A model generated the notes under the pieces. That model had not been told where the DNA came from, did not search any database, and saw only the letters and a list, made by a program, of their open reading frames with translations. The position numbers and the translations under genes were made by a program. This document shows, in pieces, positions 8,178 through 17,574 of a stretch of 64,000 nucleotides of DNA; the stretch's first letter is position 1; each line of letters starts with the position of its first letter. The DNA lies in NCBI RefSeq assembly GCF_008369915.1, contig NZ_VSRN01000001.1, positions 6,506,501 through 6,570,500 of the forward strand, written 5' to 3'. This DNA comes from Dyadobacter sp. UC 10 (GTDB taxonomy: Bacteria > Bacteroidota > Bacteroidia > Cytophagales > Spirosomataceae).

Positions 8178-9368
8178 CTATCGGGAAGCACTCACCTCTT
8201 CTTTTCTAGGTACGCCCATGATCATTTTTTCAATGGCGGCCACTTTGGCATCCATTGCTTCGAGTTTGGCTTTCAATCGATCATTTTCGTTTTGCAGAGC
8301 CCTGGTACGCATTTCAAGCGCCTGGATGGCCGCCATATTCACGCCGTCGATATCCAAAGAATTGATTGTGGTATCGCTGCCAATGCCCTCAGGGCCGAAC
8401 GCAGCGTAAAAGTCCTGCGCCATCGGACCGATGTGGCGGGTTGTGGCTGGCTGGCTTTTATAGTTCCAGCTGGTTACCTGCATCTTTGCCACTTTTTGCA
8501 AGATTATTTCAGTGTCCAGATCCTTGAAATTTTCCTTTCTGCGCTTGTCACTCACGGTATTCCATGAGCCGCCTCCCATATCCAGCGTCACCCCGGAAGT
8601 CATGCCCATGCTGGTGAAAAGCCGCATCCCACCTGAAAAACGCATGGTAAGCTGATTATTTGTAGTGCTGTAGGCACTATCAGCGCTGAATCCCGCGCTT
8701 GCGTCACTGATTACAGTCGATCCTTGGTGTTTTACCCGCGCGTTCTTGCCCAGCGCCAGGGAAAAGTTGCCGCTCGCACTGTTTTGCAATCCTATCGCAG
8801 TAGCAAAATTACCGTTGGCTGAAGATGGCCCGATTGCTGTGGAGGCGAGCCCTCCGGATATGGACGACGGACCTATTGCGACCGCGTCATCGCGAGTCGC
8901 ACGTGCACCACTTCCCAGTGCGAGCGCACCCACACCGGATGCGGTACCGTTGAAAGCCATCGCCCGGTCGGCGGAAGCAGTACTAAAGCTGCCCAAAGCG
9001 GTAGACTGGGCGCCGGAAGCGATCGTTCCTGCACCCATGGCAAAAGAACTGGCTCCGGAGGCACGGGTATGGGAGCCGGCGGCAAATGAATAGTTTCCGA
9101 TGTCACTGTCATCCCAATAGGTACTTGCAATGCCCCCTACATATCCCACGCGGAATGCCGCCTTATCGGCATACCACATCATGCGGCGGCCTGCACCGAC
9201 GGCAGGAATGCCCGACTGACTAACTGCGACATCGCCGGGTGCCGAAAAAAGGACGCTGCTGTCGGCAACGTGTAAGCCGGCCTGTGGTGTAATGGTACCA
9301 ATCCCCACCTGGGCACTGGCGTAGAATGATAAGGCAACTAAAAGAGAGGATAGGATAGTTTTTTTCAT
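8178..9368 (-). CDS. Secreted YadA-head-like adhesin with C-terminal peptidase S74 chaperone domain
   Basis: This 396-residue exported protein has the signal peptide MKKTILSSLLVALSFYASA. Residues about 95-225 form repeats of about 14 residues of the trimeric YadA-head type (for example GASSFAMGAGTIASGAQSTALG, ALALGSGARATRDDAVAIG). The C-terminal third is a peptidase S74/intramolecular chaperone domain (about residues 275-345), with a Ser-Lys pair in SDKRRKENF spaced as in endosialidase tail-spike chaperones and the motif HIGPMAQDFYAAFG. A coiled coil ends the protein (ALEMRTRALQNENDRLKAKLEAMDAKVAAIEKM). Such domains trimerise the fibre and often cut themselves off. It is probably a trimeric cell-surface fibre; there is no phage context. 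A relic reading frame runs into its start. Confidence 0.85.
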   Translation of the reverse strand: MKKTILSSLLVALSFYASAQVGIGTITPQAGLHVADSSVLFSAPGDVAVSQSGIPAVGAGRRMMWYADKAAFRVGYVGGIASTYWDDSDIGNYSFAAGSHTRASGASSFAMGAGTIASGAQSTALGSFSTASADRAMAFNGTASGVGALALGSGARATRDDAVAIGPSSISGGLASTAIGPSSANGNFATAIGLQNSASGNFSLALGKNARVKHQGSTVISDASAGFSADSAYSTTNNQLTMRFSGGMRLFTSMGMTSGVTLDMGGGSWNTVSDKRRKENFKDLDTEIILQKVAKMQVTSWNYKSQPATTRHIGPMAQDFYAAFGPEGIGSDTTINSLDIDGVNMAAIQALEMRTRALQNENDRLKAKLEAMDAKVAAIEKMIMGVPRKEEVSASR

Positions 9369-9370
9369 TT

Positions 9371-9632
9371 CAATTATTATTTGATGATTTTGACGATTTG
9401 ATTTTGACCATTTGCCATTCTAAATTGAAAAAGTAAGTCATGGCAATGCTCGCCGGAATGCCCGAAGAAATGTTGGCGAGCGTGTCAGACTGTTGGAAGC
9501 AACGGTTGAATCAGCGCCTGGCTTCATGATAAGACCGTCGATGGTAAACGCTGAACCTGCTGCGATCAAGAAGCCTCCTACTCCGCGTTTCGAAAAATAA
9601 GTAATGCACACATGAAAATAATTTAAATTCAT
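9371..9632 (-). pseudogene. Frameshifted C-terminal relic of a secreted Bacteroidota surface protein
   Basis: Two minus-strand frames continue one another. The first (from 9632) reads GGFLIAAGSAFTIDGLIMKP and then ADSTVASNSLTRSP before running into a stop near 9438. Shifting frame near 9485 gives TLANISSGIPASIAMTYFFN, which continues to a stop at 9371, just before the S74 gene start. The combined text resembles a repeat I associate with large secreted Bacteroidota proteins (a TLxPSxxFTxxNxLTxS-type segment followed by an IxRVYxF-type strand). I read it as the decayed end of a larger protein or an exchanged cassette. A 7-bp inverted repeat (GCTCGCC/GGCGAGC, 9448-9482) lies at the break. The family assignment comes from recollection of the pattern, so it is tentative. 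Confidence 0.4.
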
Positions 9633-9914
9633 TGACGCATTAATTCTACTTACTCAGACGATTAGAAAAGACGTTTAGCCGTAGAAGGCCATACCCCCTC
9701 GCGTAACCTGTTGGCACGAATAGAAGTTTGAAACAGGAGCTGTTGCCGGGGTTCGCATGTTGCCGAATATTCAAATTGATCGACAGGTATTTAATCCAAA
9801 TGACCAGGCAGGGAGTAGATATTATTCCGACCGGAAGCAGTATCGCGTACTCTGGGAATTACACTTGTTTTCTAATATAAAACATATTAAATATTCTTTT
9901 AGGTATACAATTTT

Positions 9915-9922
9915 TATATTTG
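9915..9922 (+). promoter_or_regulatory. -7 promoter box of the ECF sigma gene
   Basis: TATATTTG matches the Bacteroidota consensus TAnnTTTG, 36 nt before the chosen ATG at 9958. The -33 region is T-rich (TTCTTTT around 9894-9900) without a perfect TTTG. The position supports starting the sigma factor at 9958 rather than at the upstream in-frame ATG at 9757. From 9633 to 9914 I see no other feature. Confidence 0.5.
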
Positions 9923-9957
9923 GAACCCTGATCACCGACTATAGTAAGCGAGCAGAC

Positions 9958-10551
9958 ATGAGCAGAAATTCCGATGATTCTTTTTTATGGGTGCAGATGA
10001 TGGCCGGTGACGACAAGGCGTTGGGAGAGCTCATGCGCGGCTACTATAAGACGATGATCAACTATGGATATAAATTCATCAAGAATGACGAGTTCATCAA
10101 GGATTGCATACAGGACGTATTTGTTGATATATGGAACGCCCACGGGAGATTGACGCTACCTACCAGTATTAAGGCATATTTGTTCATTTGTTTGAAGCGA
10201 AAGATCGAACGGAACCTGTCCCATGAGCCGCATTTGAAAGAAATAGAAGATCAGAACCAGTTATTTGTCACCTTTTCCCCCGAATGGTGGCTCATTGAAG
10301 AAGAGTCGGTCAACATCAGAGCCCGGCGAATTGCCGAAATCCTGAATGCACTTCCCAAACGGCAACGCGAGGTGGTTTATCTGAAGTTTTTCGAGGAGTT
10401 GAGCCGCGACGAAATTTCGGAGGTGCTTGCCATTACACCTCAGTCGGTTTCCAATCTTCTGCAGCTCGCTTTTACTCAAATGCGCAAGCAGTGGAAGTTT
10501 TCAACCATCAGTTTCCTCTTTGTATTTATGAGCCCGTTTGTCTCTTTTTGA
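9958..10551 (+). CDS. ECF RNA polymerase sigma factor (FecI-like, sigma-70 family)
   Basis: I start this about 197-residue sigma factor at 9958, where homology begins; the open frame extends upstream to 9757 without family features. Region 2 spans about residues 8-80 (WVQMMAGDDKALGELMRGYY, then FIKDCIQDVFVDIWNAHGRL, the core-binding and -10 helix). Region 4 spans about 125-180 (ALPKRQREVVYLKFFEELSRDEISEVLAITPQSVSNLL, a clear helix-turn-helix). It lies 82 nt upstream of a FecR anti-sigma gene and then an STN-type SusC, the standard trans-envelope signalling cassette. Binding of a glycan at the receptor is expected to release this sigma factor to transcribe the SusCD pair. Confidence 0.93.
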   Translation: MSRNSDDSFLWVQMMAGDDKALGELMRGYYKTMINYGYKFIKNDEFIKDCIQDVFVDIWNAHGRLTLPTSIKAYLFICLKRKIERNLSHEPHLKEIEDQNQLFVTFSPEWWLIEEESVNIRARRIAEILNALPKRQREVVYLKFFEELSRDEISEVLAITPQSVSNLLQLAFTQMRKQWKFSTISFLFVFMSPFVSF

Positions 10552-10633
10552 ATTATTTTAAAAAAAAATAGAAATTTATAGTATGGGTTGATATGAATTT
10601 GTATCTCATAAATAACAGTGTGTTCAATTAAGA

Positions 10634-11755
10634 ATGCGAATGAGATACGATCATTTCAGAGTTCCCGACTTTGTGAGCGACCCGCGATTCAGATCGTGGG
10701 TGCTCGATAATGACCCGGATGCTACCGCATTCTGGAACAAATGGCTGAAAGAACATCCGGAGAAACAGGAAGAGGTTGAAGAAGCAAAGGCGCTACTCTA
10801 TGTCCTGGCCGAAAAAAGGGAATCTGTTGATCAGAAAGAAATAGATCAGAGAGTAGCCATTACCCTTGATCAGATCAAATCCCAAAAATCACATCACGAG
10901 CGTATTGATGCCTATCCACGGAGTAAGCCGGTAGTGCGCTCACGTCCTCTTCTTTTTGCCTTAGTTGCCGCGAGCATTTTGTTGGTAATGTTTGCAGGAT
11001 GGTTTTTGTCGGAAAAGAGAAGTGTACCTTCCCAATCTTCCATAGAGGTAAAGGCAGGTTTCGTAATAACCCGTTCATCTGATTTTGAATCTAAAAATAT
11101 CCTACTGAAAGATGGGAGTAAAATTGTTCTGGCCCCGGGTAGCGAGCTGAGATATCCGCAGGTTTTTGATGCGGCGATACGGCAGGTTCATCTAAACGGG
11201 GAAGCGTTTTTCGAAATCGCCCGAGATACAAAGCGTCCATTTAAGGTGATAGCGCCCGACCTGGTTACCGAGGTGCTGGGCACTAGTTTCATGGTACGGT
11301 CTTTCAAATCTTCTCCGGAAGCTTTGGTATCCGTTAAGACTGGCAAAGTTTCGGTGCTAACCCACACACCTGCCGTTAAGACTCAAAACGTCGTTCGCGG
11401 CGAGATGAACGGTATGATCCTGAATCCTAACCAAGAGGCTGTTTACAGTAGAAATGGGGCCAGGCTGGTCAAAAGACTTGTTTTAAATCCGCAGGTTGTC
11501 ATCGTCGTGCCGGAAAAAAAGCTCATTTTCGACGCAGCCCCAGTATCGGACGTCTTGAGTACGCTGAGCGAAAGGTACGGCGTGAGCATTGTTTACCAGG
11601 ACGATTTACTGGCAGATTGTTTCTTCACGGGTGATCTAACCGGTAATTCTCTGTATGAACAACTTGACTTTGTTTCCCGGATAGCCAATGCAAGGTATGA
11701 TATCGTCGAAGGCCAGATTATTTTTCATAGCACCGGCTGTCCCGAAACAAATTAA
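10634..11755 (+). CDS. FecR family anti-sigma factor with DUF4974 domain
   Basis: A 373-residue inner-membrane regulator. The cytoplasmic N-terminal anti-sigma part (about residues 1-90) carries FRSWVLDNDPDATAFWNKWL, typical of Bacteroidota FecR proteins. One transmembrane helix lies at about 103-121 (LLFALVAASILLVMFAGWF). The periplasmic FecR domain follows (about 150-250, with LLKDGSKIVLAPGSELRYP and GEAFFEIARDTKRPFKVIA), and a C-terminal DUF4974/STN-like domain (about 295-365, LIFDAAPVSDVLSTLSERYGVSI) contacts the receptor. A second ATG two codons in (10640) is an equally good start. It works between the ECF sigma factor upstream and the STN-containing SusC downstream. Confidence 0.93.
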   Translation: MRMRYDHFRVPDFVSDPRFRSWVLDNDPDATAFWNKWLKEHPEKQEEVEEAKALLYVLAEKRESVDQKEIDQRVAITLDQIKSQKSHHERIDAYPRSKPVVRSRPLLFALVAASILLVMFAGWFLSEKRSVPSQSSIEVKAGFVITRSSDFESKNILLKDGSKIVLAPGSELRYPQVFDAAIRQVHLNGEAFFEIARDTKRPFKVIAPDLVTEVLGTSFMVRSFKSSPEALVSVKTGKVSVLTHTPAVKTQNVVRGEMNGMILNPNQEAVYSRNGARLVKRLVLNPQVVIVVPEKKLIFDAAPVSDVLSTLSERYGVSIVYQDDLLADCFFTGDLTGNSLYEQLDFVSRIANARYDIVEGQIIFHSTGCPETN

Positions 11756-11807
11756 TCCTCAACTGAACCTACCATCGCCTATGCCAATCAATTAATTTCA
11801 AAAAAAA

Positions 11808-11836
11808 GACCAATGATGGTTGCGTCATCATTGGTC
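11808..11836. promoter_or_regulatory. Strong stem-loop in the fecR-susC leader
   Basis: Perfect 11-bp arms GACCAATGATG and CATCATTGGTC enclose a 7-nt loop. A run of seven to eight A residues precedes it, so on the minus strand it would be a classic terminator; on the plus strand there is no U run. It could be a bidirectional transcription boundary or a leader structure of the susC mRNA. Confidence 0.5.
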
Positions 11837-11845
11837 ACTTGCTTC

Positions 11846-11897
11846 GCCCCCGAGCTGCAGTTCAGCAACACACCGAAACCGGTGTGCGGGGCTTTTC
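11846..11897 (+). terminator. Possible attenuator/terminator hairpin before susC
   Basis: An outer stem GCCCC (11846-11850) with GGGGC (11888-11892) encloses an inner hairpin CACACCG-aaac-CGGTGTG (11869-11886). The outer stem is followed by TTTTC. It sits between fecR and the susC start, so it may reduce read-through from the sigma/anti-sigma operon into the receptor gene. Confidence 0.4.
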
Positions 11898-11941
11898 TTG
11901 TCCTAATTCTTTCAAAATCACGAACAAAGAACAGTAAAATT

Positions 11942-14900
11942 ATGACCGAAATTCATACTTTCAAAACATCCTGTTGGGTTATCATGAAATTATCCTCGCA
12001 GCAACTTTTCATATTTGTCGTTTTCGCTGGTCTGGCATTTGCCAAGGACAAATTACACGCGCAGGAGTTGCTGGAAAGAAAGATCACGATGACCGTGGAG
12101 AGTACAACTTTAAAAAGTACACTGACCTCCATAGAGCGGGAGGCCGGTGTCAGGTTTATTTACAATCCACGCGAAATCAAAGCGTCTTCCAAAGTATCCT
12201 TCACGGCAACGAATTCGAAATTGGCGGAAATATTTTCGGAGCTATTCACCCCTTTGGATATTGAATATGAAACCCGTGGCAACCAAATTTTGCTTTTCCG
12301 AAAAAAGTCTCGTCCGCAATCCGAGCTTTTTCCCGATAGCAGTGACAAACCGGCTCTCGAAAAATCCGTTCTGCTTACCAACAATGTATCGGTTTCGGGA
12401 AGGGTTTTTGAGGTAAACGACCCTCCTATCCCATTACCGGGAGCAACTGTCCGCGTATCAGGTAATTCCAATACGGGAACTATCACGGACGACAAAGGGA
12501 ATTTTACGCTAAATAATGTGCCGCTCGATGCTATCATTGTGATCAGTATGGTGGGGTATAAACCTCAGGAGTTTCTGATAAAGGGAGAACGATCCAACCT
12601 GATATTTTCTTTGGAACAGGATTTAGCAGTCCTTGAAGAAGTGGTTGTAACAGGCTTTGGTACGCAACGACGTAAAGAAATAGCCTCGTCGGTCAGCACG
12701 GTAAGCCTGAACAATCTCGAAAACAAACCGGTCACGCAGCTTTCCCAGGCATTACAGGGAGGCACAACAGGCATCATGGTGCAGCAGCAATCGGGTGTGG
12801 TAGGGAGTGACGCCTCGAATATCAGGATAAGAGGAATAGCTACGCTCAACAATGCGGACCCCCTCGTGCTGATCGACGGTATCCCCGGCAACATGAACAA
12901 CCTAGATCCTACTACAGTCGAAAGTATTTCGGTTCTGAAAGATGCTGCCTCGGCCTCCATGTATGGCTCGCGGGGAGCGAACGGTGTTATTCTGATCACA
13001 ACCAAGAGAGGGAAGGCGGGTATTGTCAATGTTGAATACAACGGGTTTATCGGGGTACAACAGCCCTTGAACGTCCCCAAATTTGTCGATGGCGGTACCT
13101 ATATGCAAATGCGCAACCAGCTTGATATCAACGAAGGGAGAGCGCCGGGGTTTACCAACGAAGCCATCGAGGCAACCAGAAACCAGTCCGACCCGGCAAG
13201 ATATCCTGACACGAAATGGTGGGATTTGACCGTCCGGAAGAGCATTCCCATTCAGCAACACTCCATCCTGGTTTCCGGCGGAAACACCGCTTCCAGATTT
13301 GTAGTCAATCTTAATCACACTAAACAACTCGGTCAGCTGCAGGATTTGGGCTCGCGGCCGCAATCGCAGTACACCCGCACGACTGTACGGATCAATACGA
13401 CGGTGGATCTGACTAAGAACCTGTTTGTATACACGGACATTTTTGCTTCCAGATCGGATCAAACCGAACCGTATGTGGGGGGTACAAATAGGAATACGGG
13501 ATATTTGTACGGGAAGATTTACGCTGTTCCTCCTACGATCGTCAGCGTTTTTCCACAGCGGCAAGCCGGTGAGCTGCCTGCATATATTCCGGCGGGATAC
13601 CGCTTCTACGGGTCATTTGGGGAACTTTGGAACCCCGTAGCTATCCTTGAACAGGCCGGGACGACCTCCCGTGCAAATGATCAGGCGACGATAAATATCC
13701 GTCCGCAATGGAAGATCAACAGCGACCTGACATTTAATGCCCAGGCAAGCTACAACGTCACATCCGGATTAGACATGCATGATCAGCTAGACTATACATT
13801 TTTCAACTATAACACCTTTGTCTCGGAAGGGAACAACAGCTTTGTCAAAACAGCAACACTCGACAGGAGATCAAACTATTTTTATTGGGGAGGTAATTTT
13901 GATTACAAGAAAGTTGTCGGGTCGCACAGCATCAATGGTATTCTCGGGTACGTCCAGGAACTCGAAACGACCGGAAACTGGAACAATGTCGCATTGAGAT
14001 CGTATTTCGGAAAGCTGATCTACGCCTTCGACGAGCGCTATTTGCTGGAATTAGGGGTTCGCAGGGATGGTTCCTCCATTTTTGGAAAAGGCCACAAATG
14101 GGGTAATTTCCCTTCGGTGGCGGTGGGATGGAACATTGACCGTGAATCTTTTTTCAAGGTCAAGCAGATCGAAGGTTGGAAACTCAGGGCTTCTTATGGT
14201 ATTCTGGGTAATAACCGGGTATCGCCCTATCAATATCAAAACCTGATCAACTCAAACGGAACCCCGTCCGTTTTTGGCAACACCGCGCTTCAATGGGAAA
14301 AGACGGCCATTTTTAACATAGGTACCGACATTAACCTGCTATCAGGGTTTGACATTACTGCCGAATGGTACGAGAAAAAAACGACAGATATCCTGATACG
14401 ATCCGAACAATTTTTTTCCTCGGGAATTGGCATAAACTCAGCCAGCGGGACCAATACCGCTCCGCTTTTCAATGCCGGTTCGGCCAGGGTCAGAGGTTTT
14501 GATCTCAGTGTTAAATACAGGAAAAAGATCAACAGCAGGCTGAATTTGAATGCAAGCCTCGGTTACAGCAAAATGAACAGTAAAATACTTCAGCTGATCA
14601 CACCTGGTATGCCAATCATCCGGGGCAACTCTATTTTGATGGAAGGTAAGGCACTCAGCGAACGCTACGGGTTTAAAACGCAAGGGTTATTGCAACAAGC
14701 CGATATTGACAATGAGGAGGTAGTGAAATTCAGCGGCCAGCGTGCGGGGGAAATAAGATTTGTCGACAGCAACGGCGACGGCATCCTGAACGATAACGAC
14801 CGGGTGGCCCTGGGAAATACGGAGCCTGTTGATGTATTCTTCGGAGGCTTTGGATTCAAGTATAGCGGCTTCGATTTTGACGCACTGGCCTCGGGGTCTG

Positions 14901-15310
14901 CGGGCAGAGATTTTTTTTATGAAGGAATTCTGGCCAACCCTTTTCAGGGAAATATCGGAACACAGGCAACACCCCAGATCTATCAAACCGACGTCTGGAC
15001 CCCGCAGAATCCCAATGCGTCGCTGCCCGCACTTAGCGCTGCCGGTGTGCGGTTTTCAGATTATTTTCAGAAAAAAGCCGATTTTTTGAGAATCAGATAT
15101 ATTCAAATGGGATATACGTTTCCTACCACTTTCACAACAAAAAAACTTGCAATCAAATCACTGCGGGTTTATTTGAACGCTCAGAATCCATTCACATTCA
15201 CGAAGTTAAGGATGGTCGATCCGGAAGTTCTTAATGCTTCCGGCGTGAGTATACAGGAAACAGTGGCGCCAAACAGGGTGCTGACCGTAGGTGTGAACCT
15301 TAGGTTTTGA
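11942..15310 (+). CDS. SusC/RagA family TonB-dependent receptor with N-terminal STN signalling domain
   Basis: About 1122 residues if started at the ATG at 11942. The alternative ATG at 11984 begins right at the hydrophobic signal (MKLSSQQLFIFVVFAGLAFA); the longer open frame to 11813 begins inside a hairpin and is unlikely. An STN/secretin-like domain follows the signal peptide (KITMTVESTTLKSTLTSIER and VRFIYNPREIKASSKVSF, about residues 48-115). Then come a carboxypeptidase-regulatory-like domain (VSGRVFEVNDPPIPLPGATV, about 150-235), the plug with EEVVVTGFG, LVLIDGIPG and DAASASMYGSRGANGVI, and a long barrel ending VLTVGVNLRF. The STN domain and the neighbouring ECF/FecR genes indicate a transducing receptor. 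Substrate unknown. Confidence 0.94.
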   Translation: MTEIHTFKTSCWVIMKLSSQQLFIFVVFAGLAFAKDKLHAQELLERKITMTVESTTLKSTLTSIEREAGVRFIYNPREIKASSKVSFTATNSKLAEIFSELFTPLDIEYETRGNQILLFRKKSRPQSELFPDSSDKPALEKSVLLTNNVSVSGRVFEVNDPPIPLPGATVRVSGNSNTGTITDDKGNFTLNNVPLDAIIVISMVGYKPQEFLIKGERSNLIFSLEQDLAVLEEVVVTGFGTQRRKEIASSVSTVSLNNLENKPVTQLSQALQGGTTGIMVQQQSGVVGSDASNIRIRGIATLNNADPLVLIDGIPGNMNNLDPTTVESISVLKDAASASMYGSRGANGVILITTKRGKAGIVNVEYNGFIGVQQPLNVPKFVDGGTYMQMRNQLDINEGRAPGFTNEAIEATRNQSDPARYPDTKWWDLTVRKSIPIQQHSILVSGGNTASRFVVNLNHTKQLGQLQDLGSRPQSQYTRTTVRINTTVDLTKNLFVYTDIFASRSDQTEPYVGGTNRNTGYLYGKIYAVPPTIVSVFPQRQAGELPAYIPAGYRFYGSFGELWNPVAILEQAGTTSRANDQATINIRPQWKINSDLTFNAQASYNVTSGLDMHDQLDYTFFNYNTFVSEGNNSFVKTATLDRRSNYFYWGGNFDYKKVVGSHSINGILGYVQELETTGNWNNVALRSYFGKLIYAFDERYLLELGVRRDGSSIFGKGHKWGNFPSVAVGWNIDRESFFKVKQIEGWKLRASYGILGNNRVSPYQYQNLINSNGTPSVFGNTALQWEKTAIFNIGTDINLLSGFDITAEWYEKKTTDILIRSEQFFSSGIGINSASGTNTAPLFNAGSARVRGFDLSVKYRKKINSRLNLNASLGYSKMNSKILQLITPGMPIIRGNSILMEGKALSERYGFKTQGLLQQADIDNEEVVKFSGQRAGEIRFVDSNGDGILNDNDRVALGNTEPVDVFFGGFGFKYSGFDFDALASGSAGRDFFYEGILANPFQGNIGTQATPQIYQTDVWTPQNPNASLPALSAAGVRFSDYFQKKADFLRIRYIQMGYTFPTTFTTKKLAIKSLRVYLNAQNPFTFTKLRMVDPEVLNASGVSIQETVAPNRVLTVGVNLRF

Positions 15311-15342
15311 CCAATCATCCAATCAAACAAACGGAGAAAAAT

Positions 15343-16971
15343 ATGAAATCGATTTTAACACATCGCGCTATACTGCTCATCCTTCCCCTGCTGATCCTTT
15401 CAGGCTGCAGCGAATTCCTGGAAAGAGATAATCCTACTGCGACAACCGATGACCTTTGGTGGCGCACGCAAAACAACCTGGTCGATTACCTCAATGCCGT
15501 TTATATGAATGCCATACCAGCAGGCGCGTTGATTACCGACGGCGGGACTTTCCAGGCTAATTCGAAGATGCAAATGGCCGGGATAACTGATGAAGGAGTA
15601 TTTCGCGGCAACTTTGGCTCCTGGCAGCAATTTGTGACCAATCAGTTGACACCAGCAGACGGCTATATAGCCGATATGTATCGCTTCAACTACGCCAATA
15701 TCAGGGACTGCTCAAGAATCCTCGCAAATTACGAGCGAGTGTATGTGGCAGATACGGTTTTGAAAAAACGATTTGCAGCCGAGGCAAGAGCCCTGCGCGC
15801 CTATTCTCACCTGCAATTGTTTCAGTATTTCGGTGAGATTCCTATTGTGGACCGCGCAATTGAATTCGCCGATCCGGATGCTAAAAATCTCCCTCGCAAT
15901 ACGACCGAAGAAATCGTCAACTTCGTCGCAAGGGAATTAGAAACAGCCGCAGCCGACCTTCCTGTCTCGTATTCCGAAGCAGAATTATTCCGGATGTCAA
16001 AAGGCGTTTGCTATGCCTTGCAGGTGCAGCTTTACCTGGCGGTGAAGAATTATGACAAGGTAATCGAATCGTTTGGAAAGCTCCGGGACCTCAAAGCATT
16101 CGAACTGCACAAGGGAAAATATGAGGATGTTTTTAACTATACCGGCCTTACAAACAAGGAACGGATCTGGATCAAACCCAGAGGCAATAAGGGCATTATG
16201 GGGCGTATGGGACCGGCTAGTGTTCAGGGTGGGCAGGCTACGATCAGTGTGACCGCAGCATTGGTGGATGCCTACGAAACCCTGGATGGCAGAACGTTGG
16301 ATGAGATGCCCGAAGCGGAACGTTTACTTTATGTAAAAGAGCCTAATTATCAGAATAAGAGAGATCCGAGATTAGCCCAGACGGTACTGCTTCCCGGGAA
16401 CACACTGATAGCCGGAATCGTATACGAACCCTTTACTGCCACGACAGGGAATACCACCAGAGTAGGTTACAATTCAGCCAATGTTTCTGGCTATCTCGTC
16501 AAAAAATACATGACCGAACAAGACAGAACAGCGCAGTACGGGAGCGGGAATCTCAACTATATTGTGATCCGCTATGCTGAAATGATGCTTAGCTATGTAG
16601 AGGCACTGGTGGAGTCAGGACAATGGCAACATGCCGATGTCAAGACCTATCTCAATCAGATTCGTAACCGCGCGGGATTGCCGGATTACAATGCTACCAA
16701 ATATAATTCTCAGAACAAGTTAAGAGGCCTGTACAGGAGGGAACGGATGGTCGAGCTTGCGCTGGAGGGGACTCGAATTCACGACATCAGAAGGTGGCAA
16801 ATCGGAAAAGAGGTACTTGATGGTCCCGTCTTCGGAGCTTTCGATCCGCAGGCTAAGGAACGCGTAAGAGTGGAGGACCGGATTTTTATCGAAAACCGGG
16901 ATTACCTTTGGCCTATCCCCCAAAACGAAATCAATAATAACTCGGGAATAAGACAAAATCCTGGATACTAA
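15343..16971 (+). CDS. RagB/SusD family nutrient-uptake outer-membrane lipoprotein
   Basis: About 542 residues from the ATG at 15343; the open frame begins at a TTG that overlaps the susC stop, but the signal peptide MKSILTHRAILLILPLLILS and lipobox LSGC begin here. SusD features include FLERDNPTATTDDLWW, AEARALRAYSHLQLFQYFGEIPIVD at about residues 145-169, YIVIRYAEMMLSYVEALVE near 405, RRERMVELALEGTRIHDIRRWQIG near 470, and the terminal YLWPIPQNEINNNSGIRQNPGY. It is the partner of the STN-type SusC, 32 nt downstream, and the last gene of the signalling cassette; a strong terminator follows. Confidence 0.93.
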   Translation: MKSILTHRAILLILPLLILSGCSEFLERDNPTATTDDLWWRTQNNLVDYLNAVYMNAIPAGALITDGGTFQANSKMQMAGITDEGVFRGNFGSWQQFVTNQLTPADGYIADMYRFNYANIRDCSRILANYERVYVADTVLKKRFAAEARALRAYSHLQLFQYFGEIPIVDRAIEFADPDAKNLPRNTTEEIVNFVARELETAAADLPVSYSEAELFRMSKGVCYALQVQLYLAVKNYDKVIESFGKLRDLKAFELHKGKYEDVFNYTGLTNKERIWIKPRGNKGIMGRMGPASVQGGQATISVTAALVDAYETLDGRTLDEMPEAERLLYVKEPNYQNKRDPRLAQTVLLPGNTLIAGIVYEPFTATTGNTTRVGYNSANVSGYLVKKYMTEQDRTAQYGSGNLNYIVIRYAEMMLSYVEALVESGQWQHADVKTYLNQIRNRAGLPDYNATKYNSQNKLRGLYRRERMVELALEGTRIHDIRRWQIGKEVLDGPVFGAFDPQAKERVRVEDRIFIENRDYLWPIPQNEINNNSGIRQNPGY

Positions 16972-16990
16972 GACAAGTAAATATGTGCTG

Positions 16991-17029
16991 AGCATTACCG
17001 GTGAAGTCTTTGCCTTCACCGGTAATGCT
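16991..17029 (+). terminator. Strong intrinsic terminator after susD
   Basis: Perfect 16-bp arms (AGCATTACCGGTGAAG and its complement) with the 7-nt loop TCTTTGC, starting 20 nt after the susD stop and followed by TTAATA. The symmetric stem could also stop transcription from the right. Confidence 0.8.
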
Positions 17030-17104
17030 TTAATAGAAAATACAAAGTTTTGTGAGAATGGGTTGATATAGCAAATAACGTGCATCTCTACATTAAAAAG
17101 CTGG

Positions 17105-17392
17105 TCAGCCAGAGTTCCGGATTCCGTTCATATGGTTTTTGTAAGCAAACTCCTTTTGGATATGCCTGCTTTCAATACGTTCAGAAATATAAAGCGCATC
17201 AGCTATTAGCCTGTAAGTCCTACCGACCCCGATCAATCGAACGATTTCCTTTTCCCTGACAGTGAGTCCGACAGTACTCAAATTGATCTCAAAACGCTGC
17301 AGGGAAGAAATTTCATTAGCCTCTGATTGCTTCACCATCTGGTCTATCAAATCCAGTTTAGACAAATATACCAATCCAAAGGTGTGGGTCAA
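17105..17392 (-). pseudogene. LuxR-type helix-turn-helix fragment
   Basis: A 95-codon frame whose second half resembles the LuxR/GerE DNA-binding domain: GLTVREKEIVRLIGVGRTYR, then IADALYISERIESRHIQKEF. The order LTxREKEIVRLI, IAxxLYIS, HIxxxF fits the family, but the recognition helix is altered (ERIESRHIQKEF where SERTVESHRxNI is typical), and there is no receiver or sensor domain in front. I read it as a truncated, decaying regulator. A tiny stand-alone regulator is the alternative. Confidence 0.4.
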
Positions 17393-17574
17393 AAGTTACC
17401 TGGCGGCAACGCAGCAGGAACTACCATCAACGCGGAAGAAGAGAATCTAAAATGCGCGGTGTTTGAAAAAACTTCTTAAAAAATAGTGTAGGGGCACTTT
17501 CAGTTGTCATGAGAGCAATAGTCAATGTATTGACTGATCATGACAAAAAGGTCCAAGATCAACTCCGTACTTTC

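Noticed and set aside
8178..9368. Prophage tail-fibre gene because of the peptidase S74 domain
   Set aside because: No other phage gene nearby, and it has a Sec signal peptide; a bacterial surface fibre fits better.
9438..9632. Independent 64-residue gene
   Set aside because: The protein pattern continues in another frame downstream, so it is better read as part of a relic.
9757..9957. N-terminal extension of the ECF sigma factor
   Set aside because: The extra 67 codons lack family features, and a -7 promoter box lies within them.
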